DNA from: Paralvinella palmiformis | Taxonomy: Eukaryota; Annelida; Polychaeta; Terebellida; Alvinellidae | Assembly: GCA_025642065.1 (NCBI GenBank) | Contig: JAODUP010001045.1 | Span: 62,001 to 126,000, forward strand | Length of the DNA: 64,000 nt | Direction of reading: 5' to 3' | Shown: piece after piece, positions 1 to 11,075 of the stretch | Position numbering within the stretch: the stretch's first letter is position 1 | Layout of the letters: every line of letters starts with the position of its first letter | Translations under genes and position numbers: made by a program | Notes under the pieces: generated by a model | The model's input: only the letters and a program-made list of their open reading frames with translations | The model's database searches: none | What the model was told of the DNA's origin: nothing

Positions 1-600
1 ATGCTCCTGCCCAGGAATAATTTCATTACAGTACTGGAATGTCAGATCACACGTGTAATAGCCACAGGCTACGAGCAGTTTGGGGGCACTCGATAGTATT
101 TCAATGAAGGTTGGAGCCATGGCAGTTTGAAGGATTCTGAAATATCACAAGAAATTCACCGAATTAAATAGCCGACAGGGAATAATATTCCAGGTTGAAC
201 TCATATTATTGGCCTTAGACTTTCTTAATTTATCGTCATATGGCATACATTATTCAAGGTTTTCACATCCATTAGCAACAGCTGGACATTGTTTTTCCAT
301 TTATATGAATATGCAAGCAATCTAAAATTAAAAAAACTGACACCTTGAGCGCCGCTTGAAAATATTTATAACATTAGATTCTACAACTTTCAATAGATTG
401 AAAGCTGGTTGGTTCCAGGTACAATTTATAACAGCATAGCAGACACTAATTATTAGATCCAATGACAGTTTATAAGGAATTGGATGGTTACAGGGGGCTT
501 TAATATTTATAACCTTAACCATAGCACATCACGCACACACACACATATATATATTGGTCTGCATTCGACATGGCCATGGGCCAAATTCAACATAATCAGC
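1..600. other. No gene recognised
   Basis: This AT-rich sequence shows no convincing coding frame on either strand. A short CA/TA run lies near 530-555. LINE similarity begins only at about 605. Confidence 0.5.
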
Positions 601-604
601 GGAT

Positions 605-1740
605 ATAATGAACAAACAGTTTACCTCAAGTTTTCACCAAGGAGAGTACAGAGCACATGCCTGACTTTGAACCAAGCCCCACCTTCCCATGGCAGATATA
701 ACAATACAAGTGGGCAGAGTAGCCAAACTACTGAGGAACATCAGCCATCACAAGGCAGCTGGATGGGACAACCAGTCATGTCCTTAATATTTCAAAACCT
801 TGCTTCAGCAAAGCACGCTGCCAGATGATTGGAAGGAAGCTTTTGTTTGTCTCGCCAAACTTCAAGAAAGGTGACAGAAGCAAACCAGCAATTTAGAGAT
901 CAGTATCTCTAACCTGCATACGTTTAAGCTGATATCTAGGCACATCATCACCAGCCCCGTCATGAGCCAGCTCGAACATTATAACATATTGACAGATGCA
1001 CAACACAGATTTTGCAAGCAACGACCCTGCGAAAGTCAACTTATCCTAACAATGAGAGAGATTGTTCATGGTATTGAGGAGAAATTCCAGCTGGATTTCA
1101 TCTTTTTTGATCTCTCAAAGGCATTTGATCAGGTTCCACATGCTATAACTGCTACTGAAAGCTGCCCACTATGGTGTGACAGGTCACACAGTCAGCTGGA
1201 TCGATCAGTTCCTGATAGGAAGATACCAGAAAGTTGTCCTGAACAAAGAATGCTCGAGGTCAGGTCAGTACCCCAAGAAACAGTACTGGGACCACTGTTC
1301 TTATTAATGTTCATTTATGACCTCCCCAAGGTGTCAGCTCAAATGATAAGCTGTATCCAGATGATTGAAAGATAGAGAGAGCTCCGCTGACTCAGCCCTT
1401 CTGCAAGATGACCCCAACAACCTACAACAGTGGGAGAAACAATGGCTAATGGAATTTCATCCAGCTTTTGCAATTCACCAACAAACACAATGTCATTCCT
1501 CTATGCTATCCACGGTCATACCCTGAAAAACTGCAGACACCACCAAATACATTGGCACCAAATAAAAGCATAGCCCACAAAGTAGATGCTATACACGCAT
1601 TCGTCGAGAGAAACATGCGAGGTTGCCTAAGAAAGCCTGCTAGAGGTGTGAGCAAAAGGGATACAGCAGTTGATTTGCCTCTTATTTCTAAAAGAAGTGT
1701 GGTATTGAAGTCTATTAAGGTTGGTTGCAAATAAACTCAA
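605..1740 (+). pseudogene. Decayed LINE reverse transcriptase
   Basis: This is a broken non-LTR retrotransposon polymerase. Read across frames, the + strand gives the pre-RT linker (KLLRNISHHKAAG at about 720-765, then LPDDWKEA at 814-836). The RT core follows at 962-1375: NILTDAQHRFCKQRPCESQL, then FDLSKAFDQVPH, then a VPQETVLGPL stretch. The catalytic region reads LYPDD with a stop directly after it. Downstream pieces to about 1740 resemble the thumb and connection (AFVERNMRGCLRK). Several frameshifts and stops rule out activity. The motif order is that of CR1/jockey-like LINEs; the exact clade cannot be fixed from this. Confidence 0.85.
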
Positions 1741-1880
1741 TTCAATTACCTTTACAATTACACCTATTAGAGGTGTGGTATTGAAGTCTACTAAGTAAAG
1801 GTCGATTTAAAATAAACTCAGCTGGCTTTACACCTGTTAGATGTGTGACACTGAAGTTTATACTAAGGTAAAGCTTTCCA
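1685..1880 (+). repeat. Short tandem repeat, about 70-75 bp units
   Basis: About 2.5 degenerate copies of a unit containing GTGTGGTATTGAAGTCTA and AATAAACTCA start near 1690, 1764 and 1833. It lies between the LINE fragment and the first hAT fragment and covers the end of the LINE remnant. Confidence 0.65.
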
Positions 1881-1917
1881 TACACCCTGGCTGGGCCTCC
1901 TGTCGGAACCCCCCCCC

Positions 1918-2335
1918 CCTGAGAAAGTTGTCAACAAGTGATTCCAAGATGCCATCACGCTCGAGTACCCCACAGCCTACATGTTGCACCACAAGTACAG
2001 AGGGGAGAAGCTGACAATGGAGCAACAGCAAGATGTGAGCACATGGCTTCATCAGCTTCGAAGCCAATGTTGCTCCCTTCTCTGCAGAAGTGATCAGCAT
2101 CTCCCCACACGCCTGGTAGCAAGGTGCTGCAGTCTGCGGTGTTGATCCAGCCTTTGCTGACCTGGCACAAAGACTGACAACATCACCAGCATCTTCAGCA
2201 TCAATTGATAGGGTGTTTGGTACATTCAGTTTAATACACAACAAGATCAGGAATTGGCTGAGTGCAAGCAAGCTTGTCTTTTATTGCTGCATGCTTTGTG
2301 GAATCAAGGATTTGGACTGGTAAATTGTGAATACT
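1918..2335 (+). pseudogene. hAT transposase C-terminal fragment 1
   Basis: The + strand carries YPTAYMLHHKYRGEKLT (about 1960-2012), then after frame changes FADLAQRLTTSPASSASIDR and GTFSLIHNKIRNWLS (about 2150-2265). Pro-Ala-Ser-Ser-Ala-Ser followed by I/V-E/D-R-V-F is the hallmark of the hAT dimerisation domain. Stops and frameshifts are frequent, so this is dead. It is the same kind of hAT as the fragment near 3.5 kb, and possibly the source of the BED-finger fragment at 35.1 kb. Confidence 0.8.
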
Positions 2336-2594
2336 GATTAGTCAAATTGTTAAGACATCCTGTCATTTTTGTACAAAAAATCCTGAATTAAAACTGAGTT
2401 TAAGAGTTATGTAGGTTGACTTAGTATACACAACGTAGATGGTTTTTTTTAATAATAGAGGAATCTTCAGTGTGCATTTGGCCAGGGATAGCTTAGGGAA
2501 TTTAAGGCAGTTTAAGGTGGGTTTTAACCACTTATGGGCAGTTTGTAGCACATGTCATGCCATATACAGGTTCAAGACCACCTTAAACCTAACC

Positions 2595-2810
2595 CTTCTT
2601 GTCACAGAAGTCAAACCTAAAAATCCAAGATACCAGAGCACTGAGGCAGACCTAGACTTAGCAGGCTATGAGCTACACACTGCATAATTGAGCAGCAAGG
2701 ACAGCACAAGAGGAACTTGTATGTACATGTTTAACAATCTGATGACAACTGAATTTAAAGAATCAACATGGATGAAGATTTGGGTTAATAAAAAGATGAA
2801 CTTCTTGTGG
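2595..2810 (+). pseudogene. LINE endonuclease N-terminal fragment
   Basis: LLVTEVKPKNPRYQSTEADL and LAGYELHTA (about 2605-2685), followed by SKDSTRGTCMYMF, match the start of an ORF2 apurinic endonuclease (TEVKPKN, then GRGxCxY). The same segments occur on the minus strand at 18.5 and 19.4 kb (TEVKSKKARYQ; SSKDNTRGTC), so both belong to one LINE family. Here they are nearly adjacent; there they lie about 800 bp apart. Confidence 0.7.
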
Positions 2811-3004
2811 GGTGGAACAAATATTTATGAATAAAAAATTAAATGGTAAATTAATTTGTGGATTTAATTTTTTTGTAGCAAACTTCAATTCCAATTTTAT
2901 CAATTACAATTCCATTTTTTTTAAATAAGCAATTCCAAAATTGCCCATCAATTCCAATTCCAAATAGGTGATGACCAACTCAAGAAAGAAGAAACAGGAC
3001 CAGA

Positions 3005-3140
3005 AAAAATATACAGTCAGTGGACTGTAATCTTAGCTTCGAATGCCATATAATGGAAAAAGTTTATAAGGCAAATCAGATGATGGGAATAATAAGGAGA
3101 TCCTTCACCTTGATACCGGATATATGGAATATAGAGGCAT
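3005..3140 (+). pseudogene. LINE RT fragment
   Basis: The frame reads LSFECHIMEKVYKANQMMGI followed by IRRSFT, which is the LINE RT thumb region just before the LEYGNVIW segment. It ends in a stop near 3140 and abuts an antisense LINE fragment. Confidence 0.7.
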
Positions 3141-3149
3141 AGCCTGACT

Positions 3150-3470
3150 GTTTATTCTGGTCTTGACTGGTACTGTACTCTATTTTAATCATAGCGACCA
3201 TGGCAAATTGTATTGCTCTGCAAGCCAAAACTCGTCCAACCTAGACTTAAAACTGTTTTGTGATGGGCTTTCGATTAATTCAGCTCGGAACAAGTTCCAG
3301 TCATTTACACTTCTCTGGCTAAAGACGGACTGCCTAATTCCAAATCTAGCATGTTTTTTGCCAACTTCTAGCTGTATCATCGGGTGGCTGATCCAGAACT
3401 TAGCTTCGAAGAATATCTTGCTATCTACTCTGTCCATTCCATTTATGATCTTGTATGTCTGCACTATATC
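3150..3470 (-). pseudogene. LINE RT C-terminal fragment, antisense
   Basis: The minus strand encodes MQTYKIINGMDRVDSKIFF, then RQSVFSQRSVNDWN, then NSFKSRLDEFW. This is the invariant C-terminal tail of CR1/jockey-like LINE RTs (YKIxxGxDRVD, FSQRxxxxWN, SFKxxLDxxW). It lies in opposite orientation between two + strand LINE pieces, so it is a separate insertion or a local inversion. Confidence 0.85.
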
Positions 3471-3514
3471 CCCTCTTGTCCTACAGTGCTCTTAGCACCT
3501 ACACGTGGTCATCA

Positions 3515-3770
3515 GCAAGCCAGCAATGCTGCCAGATCTCCCCAGTTAAATGGTGGAAGGCCGTTATCAAATCGTATGGATTCCCAAGGGACCTTGTAGC
3601 ATTAGCTGTCAAGCTGCTATCATGCCCAGCTTCATGTGCGTCCATTGAGAGGTTTTTTTCTGATTCATACCAAAGTTCGCAATCATCTTGGCAATAGCAC
3701 AGCCTTTAAGCTGGTATTCTGCTACAGAATGCTCAGAGTAATGTTTGAATTAGAATATTAACCACGTTGA
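3515..3770 (+). pseudogene. hAT transposase C-terminal fragment 2
   Basis: PVKWWKAVIKSYGFPRDL, then LAVKLLSCPASCASIERFFS (about 3543-3662), then after one frameshift HTKVRNHLGNSTAFKLVF. This is a hAT dimerisation domain with the PASxASIER motif. It sits between the antisense LINE tail and the next + strand LINE tail. Confidence 0.85.
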
Positions 3771-3869
3771 CGTTATGTCTAATAGTTTACCACCGAGTAG
3801 TTAATATCTGTTATGTCATGATCTATATTTCATGTATGTGCCAATATTTAAGTAATACAATAAAAAAAG

Positions 3870-4450
3870 GACTCGTTAGAGCAACATTCACATGAATTGA
3901 CAAGACGATACTCCCCAGGTTATTCACCTCTATAGTATGCCCTAATTTGGAATATGGAAATGTGATCTGATGTCCAAGGTTCCAACGTGATGAGCTGGAA
4001 GTCGAAAAGATCCAGAGGACAGCCACAAAGCTGATACCAAACCTGAGAAGTCTGCCATATAGAGATAGATCAGAAGCCCTAAGTCTAAGACTCGCAGCTT
4101 TGAGCTATCGTAGGAGATGAGGTGACATGCTTCAGGTGTATAAGATCCTGAGGGGCATAGACAGGCTGGAATCTAACCAATTCTTGTCGCTGGCTGACAT
4201 ATCAAACACCAGAGGGCATAGCCTCAAGCTAGTGAAGCGCTGCTCAAGGCAAAATGTATTCAGTCAGAGAGTAACTCAGTTAGTAATAAACGATTGCAAC
4301 GAGTTACCAGCCCACATAGTAGAGATAAGACAGTCTCACATTCATTTAAATAAATTGTTATGATTGTAACATTCAAGTCCTAACTGGACAACCATTGGAT
4401 TAGTGAGCGTTATAATCTGCCATGATCCATTAAATAAGAAATATGTTGCA
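3870..4450 (+). pseudogene. LINE RT C-terminal fragment, sense
   Basis: TSIVCPNLEYGNVI, stop, CPRFQRDELEVEKIQRTATK, LIPNLRSLPYRDRSEALSLR, then 4127-4363 with MLQVYKILRGIDRLES and QNVFSQRV. This is the conserved LINE thumb and tail with a stop inside the GNVIW motif and another before MLQVYK. It repeats, in a different copy, the IRRSFT segment that ends at 3140. Confidence 0.85.
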
Positions 4451-5250
4451 TAGAAAGCAAGACTTGACCGGAGTTTTTAACAGGCTGCGCCATCACTACT
4501 CTGTAGATCTGGCATCAAGAGCCTAAGACTTGTAAGAGGGGGCTTACAAGCTAAGTAGGGTCTAAATCATAAATGGTATTATTATTACTAGATCTATTAG
4601 ATCTAAATCATACAACATTCTGTTTACAAAATAGACGCATGAAATGACAGTCGTTTTTGTTTTTCCTGTGGTTGCCTTAATATTTCACATAATAACTATA
4701 AATTAAACAAATAAACAGAATGCATATAGCTCTATCCCCTAATCTAATTCATTTTGAAATCGGGGATATAATTGTTAAATGATGTTATGTCAAAAACGGA
4801 CCAGAAACGAAGCGCAAACGGGGTCTGTTTACCCTCTTTGCGCACGGCCTTGGCAATATCTATTAACAAATGAAGCTAGCCATGTTGTTGCCAATATTCC
4901 ACTCTTTCTAAATATGCTGGTTTCCCTATGAAAATAACCTAGTCTCATTTTCTACCCTATCGGGGTATATATTTCCAAACTTATGTAAGGAAACCATGTC
5001 AAGTTATATATTTACTTATTATTCTCTTCAAGACCTACCTCATGAAACAAAAATGGATGTTCTACGACTAATTTGAATATTTCACCATTTCTCACTTTGG
5101 GCCACCCTGTCTAAATTTGCTGATTGGTGTTTGGGCCAATTTTGCAGCCTTATTTCTGAAAAATATGATAACTTGATACATATTTATTTATTTTAATGTG
5201 TTATACATAAATAGTACATTACACAAATGATGAAAACAGGTCAGTGATAC
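4451..5250. other. No gene recognised
   Basis: AT-rich DNA with a short AGATCTATTAGATCTA palindromic patch near 4590 and no coding signal above background. Confidence 0.5.
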
Positions 5251-5392
5251 AATAAACCTTTCTTAATATTTATGCATACAGGGATATCCCGATCCAGAAC
5301 GAGGCTGAGGGGGCATCGGGGGAATTCCAAACATAACGTCTTTAGTAACAGGCAGTAATCTAGAGCACACCTATCCTATAATATCAGTGAAT

Positions 5393-5990
5393 ATGGCTTC
5401 ATTAAGTGTCACACACAAACATTGTTGTGTTCCACAATGTTTGAATGATTCGTGAACAAACAGACAGATTGGTAGAGATCCTGGACCACTTTTTACTGTA
5501 TGTAAGTTTTATTTACTCCAGTTTCCTATGTAGGTTATCTACCACATGTGGGTGCTTTTGGTATAATCACATCAAGTGCAAGATGATGATTGACGTTTTA
5601 CGGCCACCACATCAAGTGCAAGATTTATTGCCCATTAAATCCTGGTCAGAGTAGTGTCTTAGTATCTTATCTTCCGAAAATGAACAAAATCTCTGAAGTT
5701 ATAAAGGTCCTTCATATAATCCACTATAAATGGTCCAGAACCACCAAGGTTAAAAGTTATCCAATGTGAAATATTTTGGGTCACTTTATTTATAGACTGT
5801 ACAAGGTATATATGTAATGTTACACATTTGTACAGGTAAACGATTCTTTGTGGTCTGTTCAGATCATTTCATTAAAGATGATTACAAGTAGTCTGCAGTG
5901 AGGAAAACATTAAAACCAGGCACTGTGCCTTCCCAGTTCTCCTTCCGACCCATATCAAAAGGGAGAAGACTATTGAAAAAGAAAATTCAA
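5393..5990 (+). pseudogene. THAP zinc-finger remnant of the transposase
   Basis: ATG at 5393 opens MASLSVTHKHCCVPQCLND, the C-x(4)-C start of a THAP finger, and hits a stop soon after. The second half appears after an acceptor-like TTGTACAG near 5836: KRFFVVCSDHFIKDDY (C-S-x-H-F is the distal THAP C/H pair), a stop, then LKPGTVPS. The AVPxxF-type end of THAP is visible. The middle is missing or intronic. The domain would have bound the element's terminal repeats. Confidence 0.65.
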
Positions 5991-6329
5991 TATATATCAT
6001 TGTGGTAAGTTATAACAGATACACATTTTCCCACTATTTTTATTTATTGAGGAATGAAGTAATTGATGACACAAACATTATGGCTACAATACAATGAACA
6101 TAATATTAAACAAAAATACATTTACACATGATATTATACATACAAAATGTATATTAGAGTGAGGATGATGATGCAGATGATAGCCATGACAATGGTTCAC
6201 CAACATCAGATCAATAAGGCCTTATTGCTGTTGATGAGAGTGATGAAATAACTATTGCTAGGCTGAAGGCGGAATTGGAGGAGAAGAACAAGATAATAGC
6301 AGCTAGTGCTGTTCAGATATTGAAACTTG

Positions 6330-7159
6330 AACATTAAAAATTGAGCACCTTGGACTCGAGCGTTTTGGGCATGGTGCTAGTATGACTGCTTTCTATACTG
6401 GCTTTTCATCACAAAAAACCCTCATTGCTTTCTTCAAATGGGTGAAACCAACAGCCCAGAATGCACATAGTCCATATTATACACCAAGTGATACATTCAG
6501 TTTAGCTGGATGGCCCAGGTGTATGCCACTTGTAGACGAACTGTTCATGTTTCTGTGTAGGTTGCGATTAGGCCTGCTTGAACAAGACCTAAGCTCACGC
6601 TTCAACTGTTCCATCCCAACCATCAGCCGGATATTCCTGACATGGGTCAACTTGCTCTACTTTGTTCTGGGACACATTCCTATCTGGCTGCCACGAGACA
6701 ACATAGACTTCTACATGCCAGACGGTTTCCGTAAATCATATCCATCCACACGTGTCATCATTGATTGTACTGAACTATACACAGAGAAACCTTCATCACT
6801 AATACTTAACTCACAACTTTATAACAGATACAAAAACAATCAGACGTTCAAGTCACTGATTGGTATATCTCCACATGGGGCAGAAATATTTGTTGTATCA
6901 CCGTTATACACAGGGGGAATGTCAGATGTTGAGATTACTTGTTTATCTGGTTTAGTTGATCAATGCGAGTCTGGTGACAGTGTGATGGCAGACAAAGGAT
7001 TCACCATCAACAATCTCCTGGAAGCCAATAAGAAGAGTAAAGGAAAATCATCTCTTTGATTCCATCATCCCTATGACAATGACAGGGTCTCTCAACCAAA
7101 TATGGACTGTTGCATGTCTCCTTGGTAATTTCAAGGCTCCTGTGATTGCAAAGGGTTAA
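6330..7159 (+). pseudogene. DDE_4 (HARBI1-like) transposase, internally deleted
   Basis: The open frame 6382-7059 (225 codons) is the catalytic part of an animal THAP/DDE transposase. In order: the SMTAFYTGFSS start motif; an HTH-like stretch at residues 64-91 (LGLLEQDLSSRFNCSIPTIS); IIDCTE with the first Asp at residue 128; and GGMSDVEI with the second Asp at 182. After LLEANKK the frame shifts directly into RVKENHLFDS, then LNQIWTVACLLGNFKAPVI and a stop at 7157. The usual segment with the third acidic residue (the HVERA-type region) is absent, so the protein would be catalytically dead. A coiled-coil-like IARLKAELEEKNK lies upstream (about 6258). The true start is unknown; 6382 is only the first Met of the open frame. 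Confidence 0.85.
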
Positions 7160-7183
7160 ACAATATCTCTGTAGAAACTTTAA

Positions 7184-8031
7184 TTAACCCTCAATCTCCT
7201 CCTCATCATTCAATATGCCATTGCCCAGAAAAAATTCAAAGAAGAATATGTCCACCTTGTCCTTGACGATTTGCCAGAAATCCTGATCAAACCATATCTC
7301 CTCTCGATGATCATCCTCCTCACGCCACACATAGAAATCGCACCATTCGAGCCCAGTTATTGCCAGCTGTGCCTGGACCTGAGTGTAATATTGGTGACTT
7401 CTCTTTAATTGAAGTCTCCCATCTGAAGTTTGTTGTGGACATTTGATCTCCAGAAGCCCAAAAACTGGATACCTAGATGGGTCATAAACCTTTCTACCTG
7501 GACTAGCAGCCAACCGGGTGACCATGGACTGATGACAAGGCCACATGGGTATACATTGACTGGAGAAGTGAGTCCACTGTTGTATGCATTAGCAGCCTTC
7601 GGTGCACTGGCAATGCCAGCTAACACTGCTGCTACCTGTACTCGCCTTGTTGACGTCAATCTGGCAACCAGTGTTTCTTGATTCTTACGTCTCACGTATA
7701 TACTGTGCATCCTAGATGCAGTGAGGCGAAACTTGCGCCACTTATGCCACAGCTTTGAATCAGACTGTAACCTTGTCTGCTCTTCAAAGTTGTATATTTA
7801 AGATATTTTCAGGTTTAGACCCACCAACTCTACTATTTCATATAAACTAGGCACAAAGTTGTAGTGGTTATCCATTTTGCACATAACTGGAAGGTGTGGA
7901 AATTCCACACCGTCGTACACATTGAGGATATAATGCGAGTGGAGTTTCTGCTGTTCAGCTAGTACAGAACCAAAAGGAGCAACGCCATACTTGGTCTGCA
8001 CAATAATATTATTATCCACTAACATTGGCAA
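7184..8031 (-). pseudogene. YqaJ-type nuclease of the transposon
   Basis: Read from 8031 leftward: a degenerate N-terminal part (to a stop at 7798); EQTRLQSDSKLWHKWRKFRL with TASRM just after; then GLVISPW; a one-base frameshift near 7520; LAASPGRKVYDPS; FGLLEIKCP (the nuclease core, with E-x-K); HQYYTQVQAQLAITGLEWCD; a FDQDFW motif; and KVDIFFFEFF near the C-terminus. This is the lambda-exonuclease/YqaJ fold arrangement seen in animal ISL2EU elements. One stop and one frameshift make it a pseudogene, but most of the core is recognisable. It converges on the transposase, leaving 24 bp between the stops. Confidence 0.85.
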
Positions 8032-8225
8032 TATTTATGACCGTTTCCAGGTTAAGCATCTCCAGAAGTTTTGTTCCTGATGTAATTTTCAACAAAAGTA
8101 TACGTAAATTCCGGAACTGTACTGGATTCCGCCATGTTGATATTTCGTGCGAACCCCCCTTAGCCTCGATATGGGTCTACTCATGAATGTTCAGTAGGGA
8201 ATATTAAGAAAGGTCTATTATTTGG

Positions 8226-9600
8226 TGAGTTATGACGTTGATAAACCTTTACCTCTGGCAATGGTACATTTCTGGAATTAGAATCTAGACTTGTGACCGG
8301 TCAAATAAGTGGCGATATTTGGGGCATATTTTAGCCGATTACTCAATATTGATAAAAGATAGCCCCATTCACCATTGATTAAACTATATATTTTCTTCTT
8401 ACTTATGACAAGACCTATCCAATGACTGAATGAGCCACAAAATGACAACCTCTACTAATAGAATATTAGACTTGTTTTCATGTGACGTCAGCACACGTCT
8501 TAACTTAAGTTAAGGCTTAATTGATCTACAGCTGCTAACATTAGATACGTGCGTATAAACGGATCTTGTCACATACCTACTAACATATATGATATAGAGT
8601 ATAATAGACTCTAAATATAATACAATAACATTCGAATATCCGTAAGTCGTAACGCCACAAAACCATATATCTCGAACATTCTCAATCTAAAGATGACAAG
8701 TGTGACGGAAAAGTTTTGGTCACGTGGTACAACCGACGACAACTTGCAGCAAATAGCTTTACATATAACCGCGCCATGTTGAATTTTGAGACAGTGGCGC
8801 CTCAAGCGACCGGAGGTATTTCTCAGATAAACCAAAGCTCTCTGGTTGTCCACATGTGATCGTGTACATGTGTGCGCATGGTTGAAATAAATTACCAATA
8901 CTAGTACTATATGTTACATGATCACATACGCTTTTATTAATTAACACTTTAATTGTGCACATATGATATCGAAGGAAACGTAGCTCTGAAACTGTAAATA
9001 AATAATTAAGTGATTTTACAGCCCAGTCACTTAATTAATTCATAGCCTACAATTTGCGATCACTTGGCAGGTGATCAGAAAATAATTGAACGTGGTTTAG
9101 GTTATTTCACAGCTTTGTGTGTGGAAGGCGTAATTTTCACAATTTTTTTTTAATGAAAACAATTAGGTATATATGAGGTAAATGCAAACAAACATACTTG
9201 CATCATGTCAGTTTATCATAGTCCATCATTTTTATTTATTTGGATATATACATATAATGATATATACAGCTATTATAACGCAACCATAACAAAATTCACC
9301 ATATATTAATCATGTCCGTTTATCATATATTAACTAAAAAAATTATAAGTTCATTTAAAGTCTACACCTCAATAATATAGACCTGCCAAGCTGAGAACAA
9401 AGAATATACATGGCATATTAACAATATTTATGTTTGCGTTAACATGTTAGACTTAGAGGTAGAGAAATTAGTACTTTCATACAATAAGCGACATCAAATC
9501 TCTTGTGCCACTGGTTCATCTATAGTTACAATCAGTCATTTGTTATCAAATGGACAGAATAACCCAAATTGCTTCCAGCTCTAAACAACCACTACTACAA
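8226..9600. other. No gene recognised
   Basis: AT-rich. The patch at 8640-8900 is less AT-rich, with a CACGTG and an ATGG start context on the minus strand near 8777, but its frame closes after 31 codons. A TGACGTCA palindrome lies at 8483-8490. Nothing else is recognised. Confidence 0.45.
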
Positions 9601-9654
9601 AAATATGACATTTAGTCCAGATCAGTGAACTGTTTAAAGTTAGACAGAATATAC

Positions 9655-9845
9655 CCAGAGATGTAATAGACACATGCATTGACTACTGTAAGAGATAACA
9701 CCAGTAAATCTGTAACCAAGAGATTGGCCTGTTTACATGGTATCTCATCATCATAGAACTTCACGGACTGAAACAGAACAATACCTTGTAAAATAATGAT
9801 TTGAACCAAGTACATACACAATGTGTAAACACATGTTTTCCCTTT
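9655..9845 (-). CDS. Possible exon of a membrane protein
   Basis: The minus strand holds a strongly hydrophobic open frame (9612-9851), including YLVQIIILQGIVLF and LLVTDLLVLSLTVVNACVYY. Either AAAAAAG or TTCTGTTTCAG (about 9771) could be its acceptor, and GG|GTATAT near 9660 its donor. Two membrane spans would be encoded. I do not recognise the family, and no flanking exon was found. A chance hydrophobic frame in AT-rich DNA is a real alternative. Confidence 0.25.
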
Positions 9846-9851
9846 TTTCAA

Positions 9852-10689
9852 GTTGGTTAAAGGATTTGATATGATAAGTTATGAAGAGAAGTATACCAAT
9901 TAAAGCACATGAGCTGAACATTCAAGTACTAATTCAGGTGCTGTTAATCCTTTTTTTGTATTAAGATATGAAATGGGCTGACAAAATTTCATGGGTTTGA
10001 TGCCTTAATTGTTTCTTATTTAATTAATTTATAATACCAATTTTCATCATTAATATTTATAAATATTAAATACCACCACAGCTGGCCCTGTCTCCTGTAT
10101 AGGTCTCCTATCTGTTAATACCTTCCTCTTTGATTTCAGTGGATGCATGCGGTGGATTTGGTACATCCCAAATAATTCTAGATAAGTTGTCTGGATCATG
10201 AATTCCGTTTCAGTGAAGTGTATATCGTATACACTCCACAATTAGTATTCAAGTAATTTAAATCTTTCCTCATCATATATCTGAACGACAACACTTAATA
10301 ACCCATCTTTTACAAATATAGATCTAAATAGATCCTGCTTGGGCCTACTGCTTGGGTCATGTCAAGTAGGGGTGTGTCTACTTCAAATTGTTATGCTTAT
10401 TTTTTAAATATCCTTTCCTTTTTAAAAAGCCAGATCATATAAAAGTTTTACACTAGCTTTCATTTCCTTTCGGAGATGTCTTTATTTGTGCATACTTTTT
10501 CCGTTACTGCAGCCGAAAGCGGCGCAGAATTAACCAGTGCCATTAGGCGCCATGTTAACGAAGGGAGCTGTCCGTGACAATCTACCCCCGGTCGCTATAT
10601 GGCCCTGGTGCTCCATGAATTCAAAATGGCGTCCCATGTTAAAACGCGAAGTAACACGCCTTGTTATAAATAGTCTTTGATTGTAGTAA
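9852..10689. other. No gene recognised
   Basis: AT-rich to 10.45 kb, then a GC-richer patch (10.51-10.69 kb) with two ATGGCG/CGCCAT words outside the inverted repeat that follows. Confidence 0.4.
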
Positions 10690-11075
10690 AGGGCCGAGCC
10701 CATTGACCTAAATATAAAACTAGACCGAGCAGTCAGTAGCGTTTGAATTGGCCGCCATGACCAAACAGCTCTGACTTCTGGCAAGGGAAAAAGCAGCGTT
10801 GAACCTACGAATACGGACATTTATTGTTATGTGTGCATTCTAATTTGGTGTGTGCAGACAATCTGTATTATTTCTCTCCTATTATATGGCCATGAAATAT
10901 GTAAAAGTCGTTTTATTCAAGTCCGTAGATCTAGTTTAATTGGGATCAAACGCCAGAGATAAGCCGGGGGTTGTCGTACAGGCTAAATAGAGTAACAGTT
11001 AAGCTTAATTTCCCGCCAAAATACACCGCGTTAACAGCTATTTTAAATGTGTTCCTTATACTTACCGATGAAAAG
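10690..11075 (+). repeat. Left arm of the inverted repeat
   Basis: Pairs with 14019-14450. The arms differ by indels (an ATT microsatellite and a duplicated CATTGACCTAAATATAAAA stretch in the right arm) and substitutions, so the insertion is old. Confidence 0.8.

Larger units (their letters stand above)
5250..8225 (+). mobile_element. Decayed two-gene THAP-DDE / YqaJ DNA transposon (ISL2EU-like)
   Basis: A roughly 3-kb element bounded by imperfect inverted repeats. The left end contains ATAAACCTTTCTTAATATT (about 5253) and CGAGGCTGAGGGGG (about 5303). The reverse complement of the right end contains ATAGACCTTTCTTAATATT (about 8220) and CGAGGCTAAGGGGG. Inside are a THAP remnant and a DDE_4-type transposase on +, and a YqaJ-type nuclease on -, converging near 7.17 kb. 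From knowledge of the families, ISL2EU elements in animals pair a THAP/DDE transposase with a YqaJ exonuclease. This copy has stops, frameshifts and an internal deletion and looks non-autonomous. Confidence 0.75.

Noticed and set aside
8700..8810. First exon with mitochondrial-like leader on minus (MARLYVKLFAASCRRLYHVT)
   Set aside because: The frame stops after 31 codons and no donor follows.
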